Positions 7,689 to 16,505 of a stretch of DNA of 64,000 nucleotides are shown one piece after another. The notes under the pieces were generated by a model that made no database searches, was not told where the DNA came from, and was given only the letters and a program-made list of their open reading frames with translations. The stretch spans positions 1 to 64,000 of the forward strand of contig NZ_JAGZSD010000005.1 of the NCBI RefSeq assembly GCF_018381315.1, read 5' to 3'. The DNA comes from Anaerostipes sp. Lineage in GTDB: Bacteria; Bacillota; Clostridia; Lachnospirales; Lachnospiraceae. How positions within the stretch are numbered: the stretch's first letter is position 1; every line of letters begins with the position of its first letter. The translations under genes and the position numbers were made by a program.

Positions 7689-9383
7689 TTAGTCAGGCAG
7701 GCTGTCCCTCACACAAAGTTTTCCGTACCCCACCTGCGAATTTGGATATTCCGTAAATCCCGGCATCTCCCTGGCCCCCTTCTGCAGATATGCTTTGATC
7801 TTCTCGCCGTATAAAAAAGGATCATTTCCTTTTATAATTCCCCACTCCATTAAGAGAGCAGCGCTGCCGGTCACAAATGGGGTAGCCATGGATGTTCCGC
7901 TCATTCTTGTATTTCCCCCGCCCGGACTTGCCCCCAGGATTCCCACACCCGGAGCTGTGAGATCGGGTTTTTCCATACAAATATTCAAATCTCCCCTGCC
8001 GGAGAATGAGGCATACGAATTATTATACGCATCATAAGCACCAACCGAAATCACACTCCTTGCCGTAGATGGAATTGTCAGTGTCAGATCCAGGCTTGGC
8101 TCCAGAAATCTGGTTCCCTCATTTGTTCCTGAAGACACGGGCAGCCACATATAGTAATCCCCTCTCACCACCTGCACTGGTTCCATATAAAGCAGCCACT
8201 GTCCGCTCTCAATTTCTTCCCTCTGGGGTACAAACGAAAAATAAATTTCCTGCAGACGGTTGTACGGTGTGGGAGAACCATAATAGACATAAACCGTCGT
8301 GGATCCATAGCGGTAGTCGGTCCTTCCTGTCTGGTCCAGTATCTCCCGGCGCTCTCCCGAAGGACTTGTAAGCCAGATCCTGAATACATCCACATAATTC
8401 TTCCAAAGCTGAAGATTCAGGCTTTGTTCATAAGGAGCCACCGCAAATATCACTTCTTCCGGCTGTCTTAAACAGCCTTGTCTGTGTCTTCCCGAATCTC
8501 CTTCGTTTCCGGTACCGATGCAGATGGCAGTCTGCCACTGGTTCGCCATCTGGGCAATGTAGGTCTCAAGCAGGGAATTTCCCCGGTGGTCGCCGTAATT
8601 ATTTCCGTAGCTTAAATTAATGCTGACCGGTTTTTGGTTTCTCTCCGCATACCGGATCACATACTCCAGGGCCGTCATCAGCTGCGTTGTCTTGGGAAAT
8701 CCCTGTTCTGTGGTATTCCCAAGCTTTACTACAATCAGGGAAGACCTGTCGGCTACCCCCTGCCTCCCTGCACAAATCGATGCAACATGAGTTCCATGGC
8801 CGTTGGTGTCCCTGCTTGGAACAATCTCTCTTGCCTGGGCAGACGGTGCCTTTAATGCGCGGTTGATCTCTTCTCTGCTGTAAATACTCCCCTCATAAAA
8901 ACCTTCCGGAGGATTCCCCGGTATCGTCTGATCCCACAGCACTTCGATCACCGTATCACCCTGGTCATTCAAAAAGTCCGGATGAAAAACATCAATACCC
9001 GTATCAATCACGGCCACGTAAACACCTTCTCCGTGCAGCCCGCTTCTTCCCTCCCTGACAGACAGTATACATGACGCTGCAATCCCTGCCTGGTCACTGA
9101 GCAGAAGACTTTTAGGCTTCTCCATATAAATAATTTGGGGCAGCCTGGAGAATGCATCAATCTCTTCTTCCGGCAGATAAACCACAGCATACTCATTGCT
9201 CAGTTCTTCCAGGCGGCCGCCTTCAGGCACCGGCAGATCGCTGATATCTCCAATATACCGGATGATCAGCTCCCACAGATCCTGTACACTGTCATATCCC
9301 ACATCCAGCTCCCTGCTTTTTTCCCGCTCTTCAGGTGTTAAACTCAAGGAAAGATTCAGCTGGTTTTCTAATTTTTCATCCAT
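7689..9383 (-). CDS. Subtilisin-like serine protease (S8 family, Csp-like)
   Basis: A 564-residue protease with the complete subtilisin triad: Asp in VIDTGID (about residue 127), His in NGHGTHVAS (about 196) and Ser in GTSMATPF (about 498). GTGNEG carries the oxyanion-hole Asn. There is no signal peptide. An N-terminal region of about 100 residues precedes the catalytic domain, as in the Csp-type proteases of Clostridia that process spore germination enzymes. A large insertion lies between the Asn and Ser motifs. I start at 9383 (MDEKLENQ), with GGAG 6 bases upstream; ATGs at 9440 and 9437 lack a ribosome site. A role in germination is only a family-based possibility. Confidence 0.88.
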   Translation of the reverse strand: MDEKLENQLNLSLSLTPEEREKSRELDVGYDSVQDLWELIIRYIGDISDLPVPEGGRLEELSNEYAVVYLPEEEIDAFSRLPQIIYMEKPKSLLLSDQAGIAASCILSVREGRSGLHGEGVYVAVIDTGIDVFHPDFLNDQGDTVIEVLWDQTIPGNPPEGFYEGSIYSREEINRALKAPSAQAREIVPSRDTNGHGTHVASICAGRQGVADRSSLIVVKLGNTTEQGFPKTTQLMTALEYVIRYAERNQKPVSINLSYGNNYGDHRGNSLLETYIAQMANQWQTAICIGTGNEGDSGRHRQGCLRQPEEVIFAVAPYEQSLNLQLWKNYVDVFRIWLTSPSGERREILDQTGRTDYRYGSTTVYVYYGSPTPYNRLQEIYFSFVPQREEIESGQWLLYMEPVQVVRGDYYMWLPVSSGTNEGTRFLEPSLDLTLTIPSTARSVISVGAYDAYNNSYASFSGRGDLNICMEKPDLTAPGVGILGASPGGGNTRMSGTSMATPFVTGSAALLMEWGIIKGNDPFLYGEKIKAYLQKGAREMPGFTEYPNSQVGYGKLCVRDSLPD

Positions 9384-9582
9384 AATAATCTCCGCATTTA
9401 CCCTGTTATTTGAATCTATGATCTGTCTCCTCTCCATCATTTATAGTTTTTCTCTATTAATACTGCCCATCTGTATCCTTTCCACCCATTTCCAAAACAA
9501 TCCTCTCCCTTCTATTTACTTTTCAAATAACATCAATGAATTTTTTCATGTAAAGTAGAATCATCAAAAAGGAGGAAATGTT

Positions 9583-10383
9583 ATGAAAAAGAAAAAACAA
9601 ATGTTTGCTGTGCTGGCCGCAGCAGTTCTTTCCGCAGCTTTGCTGTCCGGGTGCACTTCCAATGATAAAAAGACAGGCGGGAAAAAAACCACCACACTGA
9701 CTGTCTCCGCAGCTGCGAGCCTTACGGATGTGACAAAAGACATTGCTAAAAAATATAAAGAAAAAGAGCCGGATGTAAAGCTCAATTTCTCTTACGGAAG
9801 TTCCGGTGCACTTCAGACACAGATCGAAGAAGGTGCCGAGGCAGATATTTTTATGTCAGCGGCTCAGAAACAGATGGATGCCCTCTCAAAAAAAGGGCTG
9901 ATCAATAAAAAATCGCGTACTGATCTGCTGGAAAACAAACTGGTTCTGATCGTTCCAAAAGACAGCAAGACTTCCATCAAATCTTTTGAGGATCTGGCCA
10001 AATCAAGCGTCAAAAAAGTGGCACTGGGAGAACCAAAATCAGTTCCTGTAGGACAGTATTCCGAAGGGGTCTTTAAAAAACTTGGAATATTGGATAAAAT
10101 AAAAAAGAAAGCAAACTATGGAAGCGATGTCCGGCAGGTCCTCACCTGGGTAGAAAGCGGTGAGGTAGACTGCGGAGTCGTCTATATGACAGATGCGAAG
10201 ATATCCGATAATGTTAAAGTTGTCTGTGAGGCTCCTGAAAAGGCAGCCGATCCTGTCATTTACCCTGTTGCCGTTTTAAAGGACAGTAAGCACCAGGAGC
10301 AGGCCCAAAAGTTTGCAGATTACTTGAAAACCGATGAAATACTGAAGCTGTTTGAGTCTTACGGCTTTCAAAGGGTAAAATAA
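9583..10383 (+). CDS. modA: Molybdate ABC transporter, substrate-binding lipoprotein
   Basis: A 266-residue binding protein with a lipoprotein signal: basic start MKKKKQM, hydrophobic stretch, lipobox LLSGC with Cys at about residue 24. The mature protein opens with the ModA pattern SAAASLTDV and continues with YGSSGALQTQIEEGAEADIF, residues that bind the oxyanion. It captures molybdate (possibly tungstate) outside the cell for ModB and ModC. An AAGGAGGAAA site precedes the ATG. The stop overlaps the modB start. Molybdate supply fits the molybdenum hydroxylase and cofactor genes elsewhere in the window. Confidence 0.95.
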   Translation: MKKKKQMFAVLAAAVLSAALLSGCTSNDKKTGGKKTTTLTVSAAASLTDVTKDIAKKYKEKEPDVKLNFSYGSSGALQTQIEEGAEADIFMSAAQKQMDALSKKGLINKKSRTDLLENKLVLIVPKDSKTSIKSFEDLAKSSVKKVALGEPKSVPVGQYSEGVFKKLGILDKIKKKANYGSDVRQVLTWVESGEVDCGVVYMTDAKISDNVKVVCEAPEKAADPVIYPVAVLKDSKHQEQAQKFADYLKTDEILKLFESYGFQRVK

Positions 10384-11066
10384 TGATGGATTTATCTCCT
10401 CTGTGGATCTCACTAAAAGTGGCCATGATGGCTACTATATTTACATTCATCCTGGGCATCTGTGCTGCCCGGGCAGTGGTAAAGTTAAAACATGGACAGG
10501 CTGTCATTGACGGCCTGTTTACTCTGCCTTTAGTCCTCCCTCCGACCGTTGTAGGATTTTTTTTGCTGCTCATTTTCGGAAAAAACAGTCTGATCGGACA
10601 GATATTTTCCCAGTTTGGTTTTTCCTTTGTGTTTTCCTGGCAGGGAGCTGTCATCGCCTCCACGGTTGTCTCATTTCCCCTGATGTACCGCACAGTCCGC
10701 GGTGCACTGGAACAGATTGACCCGGAATACCTGTATGCAGCCAGGACTCTCGGCATGACAGAAGGAAAAATATTCAGACGAATCATCATTCCCATTGCCT
10801 GGCCCGGCATCCTGGCCGGGACGATCCTTTCTTTTGCCCGTGCCCTGGGCGAGTTTGGCGCAACCATAATGATCGCCGGCAACATTCCCGGCAAAACCCA
10901 GACAATGTCAGTAGCCGTTTACACGGCAGTACAGGCAGGCGACCGGGAAAGTGCTTACCTCTGGGTCCTCGTTATCGTTTGTTTTTCTTTTATAATGATG
11001 ATTGCCATGAACTTCTGGACGTCGTTCCAGGTGCGTTTAGCCCGCCGGAAAGGATGGAAAAAATGA
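10383..11066 (+). CDS. modB: Molybdate ABC transporter, permease
   Basis: A 227-residue membrane protein with about five or six helices and the typical EAA loop of ABC permeases: AARTLGMTEGKIFRRIIIP, where the G and preceding residues contact the ATPase. LPLVLPPTVVGF and FARALGEFGATIMIAGNIPG are ModB/CysT-type signatures. Start and stop codons overlap those of modA and modC, so all three are translationally coupled. Confidence 0.95.
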   Translation: MMDLSPLWISLKVAMMATIFTFILGICAARAVVKLKHGQAVIDGLFTLPLVLPPTVVGFFLLLIFGKNSLIGQIFSQFGFSFVFSWQGAVIASTVVSFPLMYRTVRGALEQIDPEYLYAARTLGMTEGKIFRRIIIPIAWPGILAGTILSFARALGEFGATIMIAGNIPGKTQTMSVAVYTAVQAGDRESAYLWVLVIVCFSFIMMIAMNFWTSFQVRLARRKGWKK

Positions 11067-12118
11067 GCCTTTATGTAGACATCGAAAAACATTTCCCCGA
11101 GTTCTGCCTGAAAACAAAATTTGAGGCTGGCAACGAAGTTCTTTCCATTCTTGGCGCCTCAGGGTGCGGAAAAAGCCTCACCTTAAAATGCATTGCAGGA
11201 ATTGAGACACCGGACCGGGGACGCATTGTACTGGACGGAAGAGTTTTATATGATTCCGGCAGGCGCATCAATCTGCCCACAAGGGAGAGGAACATCGGAT
11301 ATCTGTTTCAAAATTATGCCCTGTTTCCCCATATGACGGTGAAAGAAAATATCGCCTGCGGACTGGACCCCAAAAATACCAAAGACATAAGCAGCTGGAT
11401 TGAAAAGTTTTACCTGACAGGACTTGAAGATCATTACCCGGCACAGCTGTCCGGCGGCCAGCAGCAGCGCACGGCCCTCGCCAGAATGCTCGCTTCCGGC
11501 CCCTCTCTGATTATGCTGGATGAGCCTTTTTCTGCTCTGGATGATTACCTGAAATGGCAGCTGGAACAGGAGCTCAGGAGCACGATACGTGATTTCCCCG
11601 GCACTGCCCTGTTTGTCTCCCATAACCGGGATGAGGTTTACCGCATGTCTGACAGAATCGCCGTCATGGGGGACGGCCGCTTAAAGACTGTCCAGGCTAA
11701 AAAAGATCTGTTCCAAAACCCGGAATCCCTGGAAGCAGCATTTTTAACCGGCTGCAAAAACATGACCCATGCTGAATATGTGGATGACCACTCATTTTTT
11801 GCCTCTGACTGGAATATCACTTTACACTCAGAGATTCCGGTTCCAAAAGATATTCAGTACGCCGGATTCCGCGCCCACTATTTTACTGTTGTGCCGGACG
11901 GTTCTCTTCCCAATACTATGGAATGCACCATTACCGAAATCATTGAGGATACCTTTTCCATGATTATTTTATTCAGAGAGTGTTCCAATCAAAAAGCCGG
12001 TGATTGGACAAATCTCCGTTTTGAGCTTCCAAAAAGCACATGGAAGGAACAGAAAATAAAAAATACAGATACGCTTTTTCTCAGATTTCCGGAAAACCAA
12101 TTCCTTCTTCTGAGATAA
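11063..12118 (+). CDS. modC: Molybdate ABC transporter, ATP-binding protein
   Basis: A 351-residue ABC ATPase: Walker A GASGCGKS, Q-loop FQNYALFPHM, signature LSGGQQQR, Walker B LIMLDEPFSALD and switch His in VSHNRDEV. Residues after about 235 form a regulatory extension where ModC proteins carry a molybdate-binding (TOBE/MopI-like) domain; similarity there is weak by eye. The chosen ATG at 11063 overlaps the modB stop (ATGA) and has AAAGGA upstream. ModC powers molybdate import. Confidence 0.93.
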   Translation: MSLYVDIEKHFPEFCLKTKFEAGNEVLSILGASGCGKSLTLKCIAGIETPDRGRIVLDGRVLYDSGRRINLPTRERNIGYLFQNYALFPHMTVKENIACGLDPKNTKDISSWIEKFYLTGLEDHYPAQLSGGQQQRTALARMLASGPSLIMLDEPFSALDDYLKWQLEQELRSTIRDFPGTALFVSHNRDEVYRMSDRIAVMGDGRLKTVQAKKDLFQNPESLEAAFLTGCKNMTHAEYVDDHSFFASDWNITLHSEIPVPKDIQYAGFRAHYFTVVPDGSLPNTMECTITEIIEDTFSMIILFRECSNQKAGDWTNLRFELPKSTWKEQKIKNTDTLFLRFPENQFLLLR

Positions 12119-12169
12119 TCCGCCGGAAGCTTGTACATTTTCCAAGCCCAATTAGATCTTTAAGCGGTC

Positions 12170-12216
12170 AAAAAGGGAAGCCAGGCAGTTTCTATCTTTG
12201 CCTGGCTTCCCTTTTT
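12170..12216. terminator. Bidirectional terminator between modC and mocA
   Basis: Arms AAAAAGGGAAGCCAGGCA and TGCCTGGCTTCCCTTTTT form a strong stem with an 11-base loop, flanked by A and T runs. It can stop modABC from the left and the mocA operon from the right. Confidence 0.9.
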
Positions 12217-12226
12217 GGTCTGAATG

Positions 12227-12799
12227 TCATTTCATTTTATCCGGTGTGTCAATATCTTCTGCTTCCTCTTCCCTGATTTCATATAAGAAAACATCTTCAG
12301 GATGTCTATTTACCACCTGCTTGCCGCCGCGGTCACCTTGTATGGAAAGCAGCTCTTGGGCATAGCAGCTGTGGAACACACACGGATTTTTTGCTGTACC
12401 CTGCACTGAAACGCACCCGATCCCTTTTCCGCTCTCTAAAAAACGGCAGAGAAATTTCCTGACCGTTTCCTTTTTGAGACTCGGCTGGTCCGCTGTAAAA
12501 AAGGCATAGTAATCCTCATCCTCCAAATTTGCCTTCAGTCCGATCTGCATGGAAGAAGAAATCCCCCGTTCGCTGTGACTGTTAATCAGACATCGGATGC
12601 CCATCTTTTCTGCTTCATCCGAGATCTCCTGATAGCGGGTCACAACGGATACATCTGCTTCCTTAAGTTCTTCTGCCAGTTCTGCCATAAGAGTCATTGT
12701 ATGAAGAAACATGGCTTTCCCATCCACCGGGTATAAAAGCTTATTGGAACCGAATCTGCTGCTGAAACCTGCTGCCAGCAGGATCATGTGAATCTTCAT
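12227..12799 (-). CDS. Molybdenum cofactor nucleotidyltransferase (MocA/YgfJ-like)
   Basis: A 190-residue NTP-transferase. The N-terminal LLAAGFSSRFGSNKLL is the nucleotide-binding loop of the MobA/MocA family, and FFTADQPSL is the metal-binding aspartate motif. MocA-type enzymes link CMP to molybdopterin for xanthine-dehydrogenase-class hydroxylases. The ribosome site AAAGGATT lies within the last codons of the xdhC-like gene 4 bases before, so the pair is coupled. The nearby modABC supports a role in molybdenum cofactor maturation; the CTP preference is inferred. Confidence 0.85.
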   Translation of the reverse strand: MKIHMILLAAGFSSRFGSNKLLYPVDGKAMFLHTMTLMAELAEELKEADVSVVTRYQEISDEAEKMGIRCLINSHSERGISSSMQIGLKANLEDEDYYAFFTADQPSLKKETVRKFLCRFLESGKGIGCVSVQGTAKNPCVFHSCYAQELLSIQGDRGGKQVVNRHPEDVFLYEIREEEAEDIDTPDKMK

Positions 12800-12802
12800 A
12801 TA

Positions 12803-13792
12803 CTAAATCCTTTCAAAAAGAATTCTTACATGTCCGCCGCACACCATTCCAAGATTGGAGGCATCTTTTACTGAGAGATCGTATTCCTTCACCTGCATAT
12901 CTGATATCTGGCCGGCATCCCGGCATGCCGTATATTCCACATTGCCGCCCCCGATGCTTCCCGCAGCAGCCTGCCTGCTGTCCCCTAAAAACATCTTGCT
13001 GCCGATTCCCCTGGGGGATGAACCGCTTTTCGAAAGGATCGTCATCATAACTCCGTGCTGTCCTTTAAGAACCGCATCTGCCACGTCCATGTCTGCAAAA
13101 CCGGTATAGCGGCGGTTCTTTTCCTGAACAATCTCCGCCATAATGCTCATCGCGATTTCCTCAGGAAGCTGTCCGCCCAAAGGAAGTCCGATAGGAGAAT
13201 GCATAGACTCAACCTTTTCTTCTGAAAAACCTTCTTCCATCAGCGCCTTTTTTGTAATCTGTACTTTTGTACGGCTGCCGATCATGCCAAAATATGCAAA
13301 GGGATGGGATAATACTGCCCTTGCACAGGCCCTATCCCCCTGATGCCCCCTGGTCACCGCCACATAAAATGTATTTTCATATTCAAACAGTTCCTCAGGC
13401 AGACGGTCAAAGCTGCAGCACAAGAGATGATCCGCACACGGAAAACGCTCTGCAGTGACAAACTCTTTCCTGTCATCCACAACAGTAATTTCAAATCCCA
13501 GTATTTTGCCGATCTGGCAGACGGGCTGTGAGACATGCCCGCCGCCGAGGATCAAAAGTCTGGGGGCTTTTAAAAACAGTTCCACAAAAATTTCGCGTTT
13601 CCCTATCCTGACTGTTTCCGTCTGTTCAATCCTCCGCAGATCCGGCATAAAGTCGTTCCAGAAAGGTTTTCCGTGTACTTCATTTTCTGTGTAAATGCAT
13701 TTTTCTCCAGACATCGGTCCGGAGACAATGGTGGCACAAAATACCTTCCCCCGTTCCTTCAGTATTTTAAATAACAATTCATATGCAGACAA
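12803..13792 (-). CDS. XdhC/CoxI-family cofactor maturation protein, TTG start
   Basis: A 329-residue protein with both XdhC modules in reversed order. The Rossmann module comes first (about residues 70-230; ILGGGHVSQPV, VTRGHQGD, FGMIGSRTK). The CoxI module follows (about 245-329; SSPRGIGSKMFLG, GSIGGGNVE, VCGGH). XdhC proteins carry and sulfurate molybdenum cofactor and insert it into xanthine-dehydrogenase-type enzymes. The start is TTG at 13792, 7 bases after AGGAGG; longer reading upstream would run into the methionine aminopeptidase gene. The AGGAGG overlaps that gene's stop codon. Likely client: the hydroxylase at 35072-37642. Confidence 0.85.
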   Translation of the reverse strand: MSAYELLFKILKERGKVFCATIVSGPMSGEKCIYTENEVHGKPFWNDFMPDLRRIEQTETVRIGKREIFVELFLKAPRLLILGGGHVSQPVCQIGKILGFEITVVDDRKEFVTAERFPCADHLLCCSFDRLPEELFEYENTFYVAVTRGHQGDRACARAVLSHPFAYFGMIGSRTKVQITKKALMEEGFSEEKVESMHSPIGLPLGGQLPEEIAMSIMAEIVQEKNRRYTGFADMDVADAVLKGQHGVMMTILSKSGSSPRGIGSKMFLGDSRQAAAGSIGGGNVEYTACRDAGQISDMQVKEYDLSVKDASNLGMVCGGHVRILFERI

Positions 13793-13803
13793 ACAGACAC
13801 CTC

Positions 13804-14679
13804 CTAATATGCCAAAACTTCGTACCCCGTTTCCGTCACAAGGACCTGAATCTCCCACTGGGCAGAAGGAAGACCGTCGGCAGTATAGACACTCCAGTTA
13901 TCTCCCCCGTCGGTGTAAACCTCATCTGTACCCATGTTCACCATAGGTTCGATGGTAAAGACCATACCCGGAACCAAAAGCATCTCTGTACCTTTTTTTG
14001 TCACATAGCTGACAAAAGGTTCCTCATGGAACTCCAGTCCAACGCCGTGGCCGCCGATCTCACGGACTACCGTATAACCGTTTTCTTTGGCATGGTCGTG
14101 GACTGCCTGGCCCATGTCTCCCATAAAGCCCCATGGCTTCACCTGTTCAAGTCCCAGTTCTACACATTTCTTTGTCACATCCACAAGCTTCCTTTTTTCT
14201 TCGCTTACATTTCCAATACAAAACATTCTGGATGAATCAGAGAAATACCCCTTGTAAATCGTAGACACATCGACATTGATAATATCCCCGTCCTGCAGTA
14301 CGATATCCTCAGAAGGAATGCCGTGGCATACCTGTTCATTGATGGATGTGCAGACACTCTTTGGGAACCCTTCATATCCAAGAGGTGCAGGGACTCCACC
14401 AAGCTCCTCAGTCTTTTCATACACAAGCCGGTCAATCTCTTCTGTGGTCATCCCTTCTCTGATATGCTCTGCTACGTAATCAAGGACCGCTATGTTGATT
14501 TTTCCGCTCTCCCTGATCCCGTCAATCTGTTCTGCATTCTTGAGAATAAATCTCGGCGGCACAATATGTCCTTTCCGCGCAAATGCCTCTATTTTTTCAT
14601 CGAAAGCCATATGGCAGGCTTTATATTTCTTATTGCTTCCACACCAGCAGGCATCATTTCTTCCCAATTTCCCTATCAT
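13804..14679 (-). CDS. map: Methionine aminopeptidase, type I, with SEC-C zinc motif
   Basis: A 291-residue enzyme that removes the initiator methionine from new proteins. The first 25 residues form a SEC-C-type zinc knuckle (GRNDACWCGSNKKYKACH), followed by the M24 pita-bread domain. Metal ligands are visible as DVST, the HGVGLEFHEEPF histidine, and FTIEPM. Start at 14679 with GAGGA 8 bases upstream. It leads an apparent operon with the xdhC-like and mocA-like genes, whose ribosome site overlaps its stop codon. Confidence 0.92.
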   Translation of the reverse strand: MIGKLGRNDACWCGSNKKYKACHMAFDEKIEAFARKGHIVPPRFILKNAEQIDGIRESGKINIAVLDYVAEHIREGMTTEEIDRLVYEKTEELGGVPAPLGYEGFPKSVCTSINEQVCHGIPSEDIVLQDGDIINVDVSTIYKGYFSDSSRMFCIGNVSEEKRKLVDVTKKCVELGLEQVKPWGFMGDMGQAVHDHAKENGYTVVREIGGHGVGLEFHEEPFVSYVTKKGTEMLLVPGMVFTIEPMVNMGTDEVYTDGGDNWSVYTADGLPSAQWEIQVLVTETGYEVLAY

Positions 14680-14812
14680 GTTCAGTTCCTCTTTTCTAGA
14701 ATAAATTTTCTCCTTAATATTATACCTTATCGTGCGTAAGCACGCCAGCCCGAAGGGCATTAAATGGATATAGCGTCTGCCGTAGAAAACAATGTTCAAA
14801 CAAAAAACGCAC

Positions 14813-15631
14813 TTACAGAGGCAGGTCTCTTTTTCGGAATCTGTATTTCCCTGCTTCATAAAAAGCAATCCCGATCAAAAGCAGAACCGCCGACATTGCC
14901 AATGCCCTGGTTTCGCCTTTTAAGAGGGCATCTCCGTCAAATAGTGTAAACACTGTGGCATATTTTAGATTTTCCAGCTTATCTCCCATATTGGAAAGCA
15001 TCTGAAGCAAATAGAATGCCATAAAAACTCCCACACTGACGCCCATGGATTTTCGGCTGTCGTTGCAGATACAGGACATAAAAAAGAAAAATCCGCTGAT
15101 GCAGATATGGAGACAGAGCAGGCCTGTATTCAGCCTGATGAACTCTGACATATTCAGATCACCCGGGAACATGATCTCGGAGCAGACAATTCCAAGCACT
15201 GTAATATATACAATCAGCAGACACACGCTGGCTGCAAGAAAAAATCCCTGAGTGCGCACAGTCTTTCTTCTGGAATGGGGTGAAGAAAGTATCAATGCCA
15301 TGGACCCTAAATCTACATACCGGGCTACCAGCTTATTTGCAGCGAACAGTTCATAGATCATCGGAAGCACCAGCAAAAAGAACCCGTATAAATATGTTTT
15401 TAAGAAGCTCTGGAGCGTTGTCCCCGGATTGGTCATCCCTGCGGCAGACATAAGTCCGGGCATTGCCTTTTCAAACTGTTCCAGCATGTTTCCCAACTCC
15501 GGTTCAAACATAGATATCATGACACTGACATACATCGATGCAACCGCTGCAATGATCAGAAATACTTTATAATTGGATTTTATCTCCCTTTTTAAAAGCG
15601 GCAGTACAAAAAATCTACTCATTGGAATCAC
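14813..15631 (-). CDS. ABC transporter permease (ABC-2 type)
   Basis: A 272-residue protein with about six hydrophobic helices, a large loop after the first helix and a conserved-looking FFFMSCICNDSRKS segment. This is typical of ABC-2 permeases encoded beside a single ATPase. It overlaps the end of the ATPase gene by 17 bases and is last in a tetR-ATPase-permease operon. Such systems usually export a lipid, peptide or drug; the substrate is not evident. Confidence 0.82.
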   Translation of the reverse strand: MIPMSRFFVLPLLKREIKSNYKVFLIIAAVASMYVSVMISMFEPELGNMLEQFEKAMPGLMSAAGMTNPGTTLQSFLKTYLYGFFLLVLPMIYELFAANKLVARYVDLGSMALILSSPHSRRKTVRTQGFFLAASVCLLIVYITVLGIVCSEIMFPGDLNMSEFIRLNTGLLCLHICISGFFFFMSCICNDSRKSMGVSVGVFMAFYLLQMLSNMGDKLENLKYATVFTLFDGDALLKGETRALAMSAVLLLIGIAFYEAGKYRFRKRDLPL

Positions 15632-16505
15632 CTCCGTAAAAATGTAAAAACAAATCTTCCAGACTCTGTTTCTGTTCTGTCAGGTTTAAAATACGGTACT
15701 TGCCCAGGCAGCGGATAAAATCCGTCATCTCTCCCTTCACTGCAGCCGTAACCTGGCATTCTCTGACTGCCCTTACCCCTTTTATCTCACCTGACAGCTT
15801 CTCAGCTTCCGCTTCCGATGCCAGTGTGATATTAAAAATCTTCTGCTTATTCTTCTTCAGTGTATTCATGTCTTCCACAGCCACGATTCTTCCCTCTTTA
15901 ATAATGGCTGTACGGTCGCAGGTCCTTTCCACCTCCTCAAACATATGGGAGGACATAAGGATCGTTGCCCCGCGCTTTTTTTCTTCCCGGATCAAATCAA
16001 TAAACCGGTTCTGCATCAGCGGGTCCAGCCCGCTGGTAGGCTCATCCAGAATATACAAGTCCGGAGAATTCATAAAAGCACAGACAATCCCGATTTTCTG
16101 CTTCATTCCCTTGGACATTTTCTTAATCTTGCCTCTTGGGTCCAGAGAAAACATCTCCATAAGTCCGGACATTCTTCCAAAGTCCTTCATCCCCTTCATC
16201 TCTGCCATAAATCTCAGAAACTGTTTTCCTGTCATGTCATCCATAAATGCAATCTCTCCCGGCAGATATCCTAAAGACTCATGGATTTTTTTGGCCTCCC
16301 TGAAACAGTCCTTTCCTCCAATCGTACATTCTCCCCCGTCAGGAGTGGAAAATCCCAGAAGATGACGGATCGTTGTTGTTTTTCCCGCACCGTTAGGCCC
16401 CAAAAAGCCAAGCACCTCTCCCTCTGTGACAGAGAATGAGACGTCAAAGATTCCCTTCTGGTTTCCATAGTCTTTTGTCACATGTTTCATTTCTATTGCT
16501 TTCAT
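15615..16505 (-). CDS. ABC transporter ATP-binding protein
   Basis: A 296-residue ATPase with Walker A GPNGAGKT, signature-region KMSKGMKQK (a common ABC-2 variant of LSGGQ), Walker B LYILDEPTSGLDP and switch His in MSSHMFEE. The C-terminal 80 residues are a family-typical extension. The ATG overlaps the stop of the TetR gene (ATGA) and has GGGAGGA 6 bases upstream; an upstream GTG touches that ribosome site and is unlikely. Confidence 0.9.
   Translation of the reverse strand: MKAIEMKHVTKDYGNQKGIFDVSFSVTEGEVLGFLGPNGAGKTTTIRHLLGFSTPDGGECTIGGKDCFREAKKIHESLGYLPGEIAFMDDMTGKQFLRFMAEMKGMKDFGRMSGLMEMFSLDPRGKIKKMSKGMKQKIGIVCAFMNSPDLYILDEPTSGLDPLMQNRFIDLIREEKKRGATILMSSHMFEEVERTCDRTAIIKEGRIVAVEDMNTLKKNKQKIFNITLASEAEAEKLSGEIKGVRAVRECQVTAAVKGEMTDFIRCLGKYRILNLTEQKQSLEDLFLHFYGGDSNE

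Noticed and set aside
9441..9582. Molybdenum cofactor riboswitch upstream of modA
   Set aside because: The leader is short and pyrimidine-rich with only a small ATGAA/TTCAT repeat; none of the expected long helices is visible.
14728..14760. Two small hairpins (CGTGC-GTAA-GCACG and GCCC-GAA-GGGC) between the ABC permease and map genes
   Set aside because: Stems are short and lack a following T run, so I did not call a terminator, although they may help end the permease transcript.
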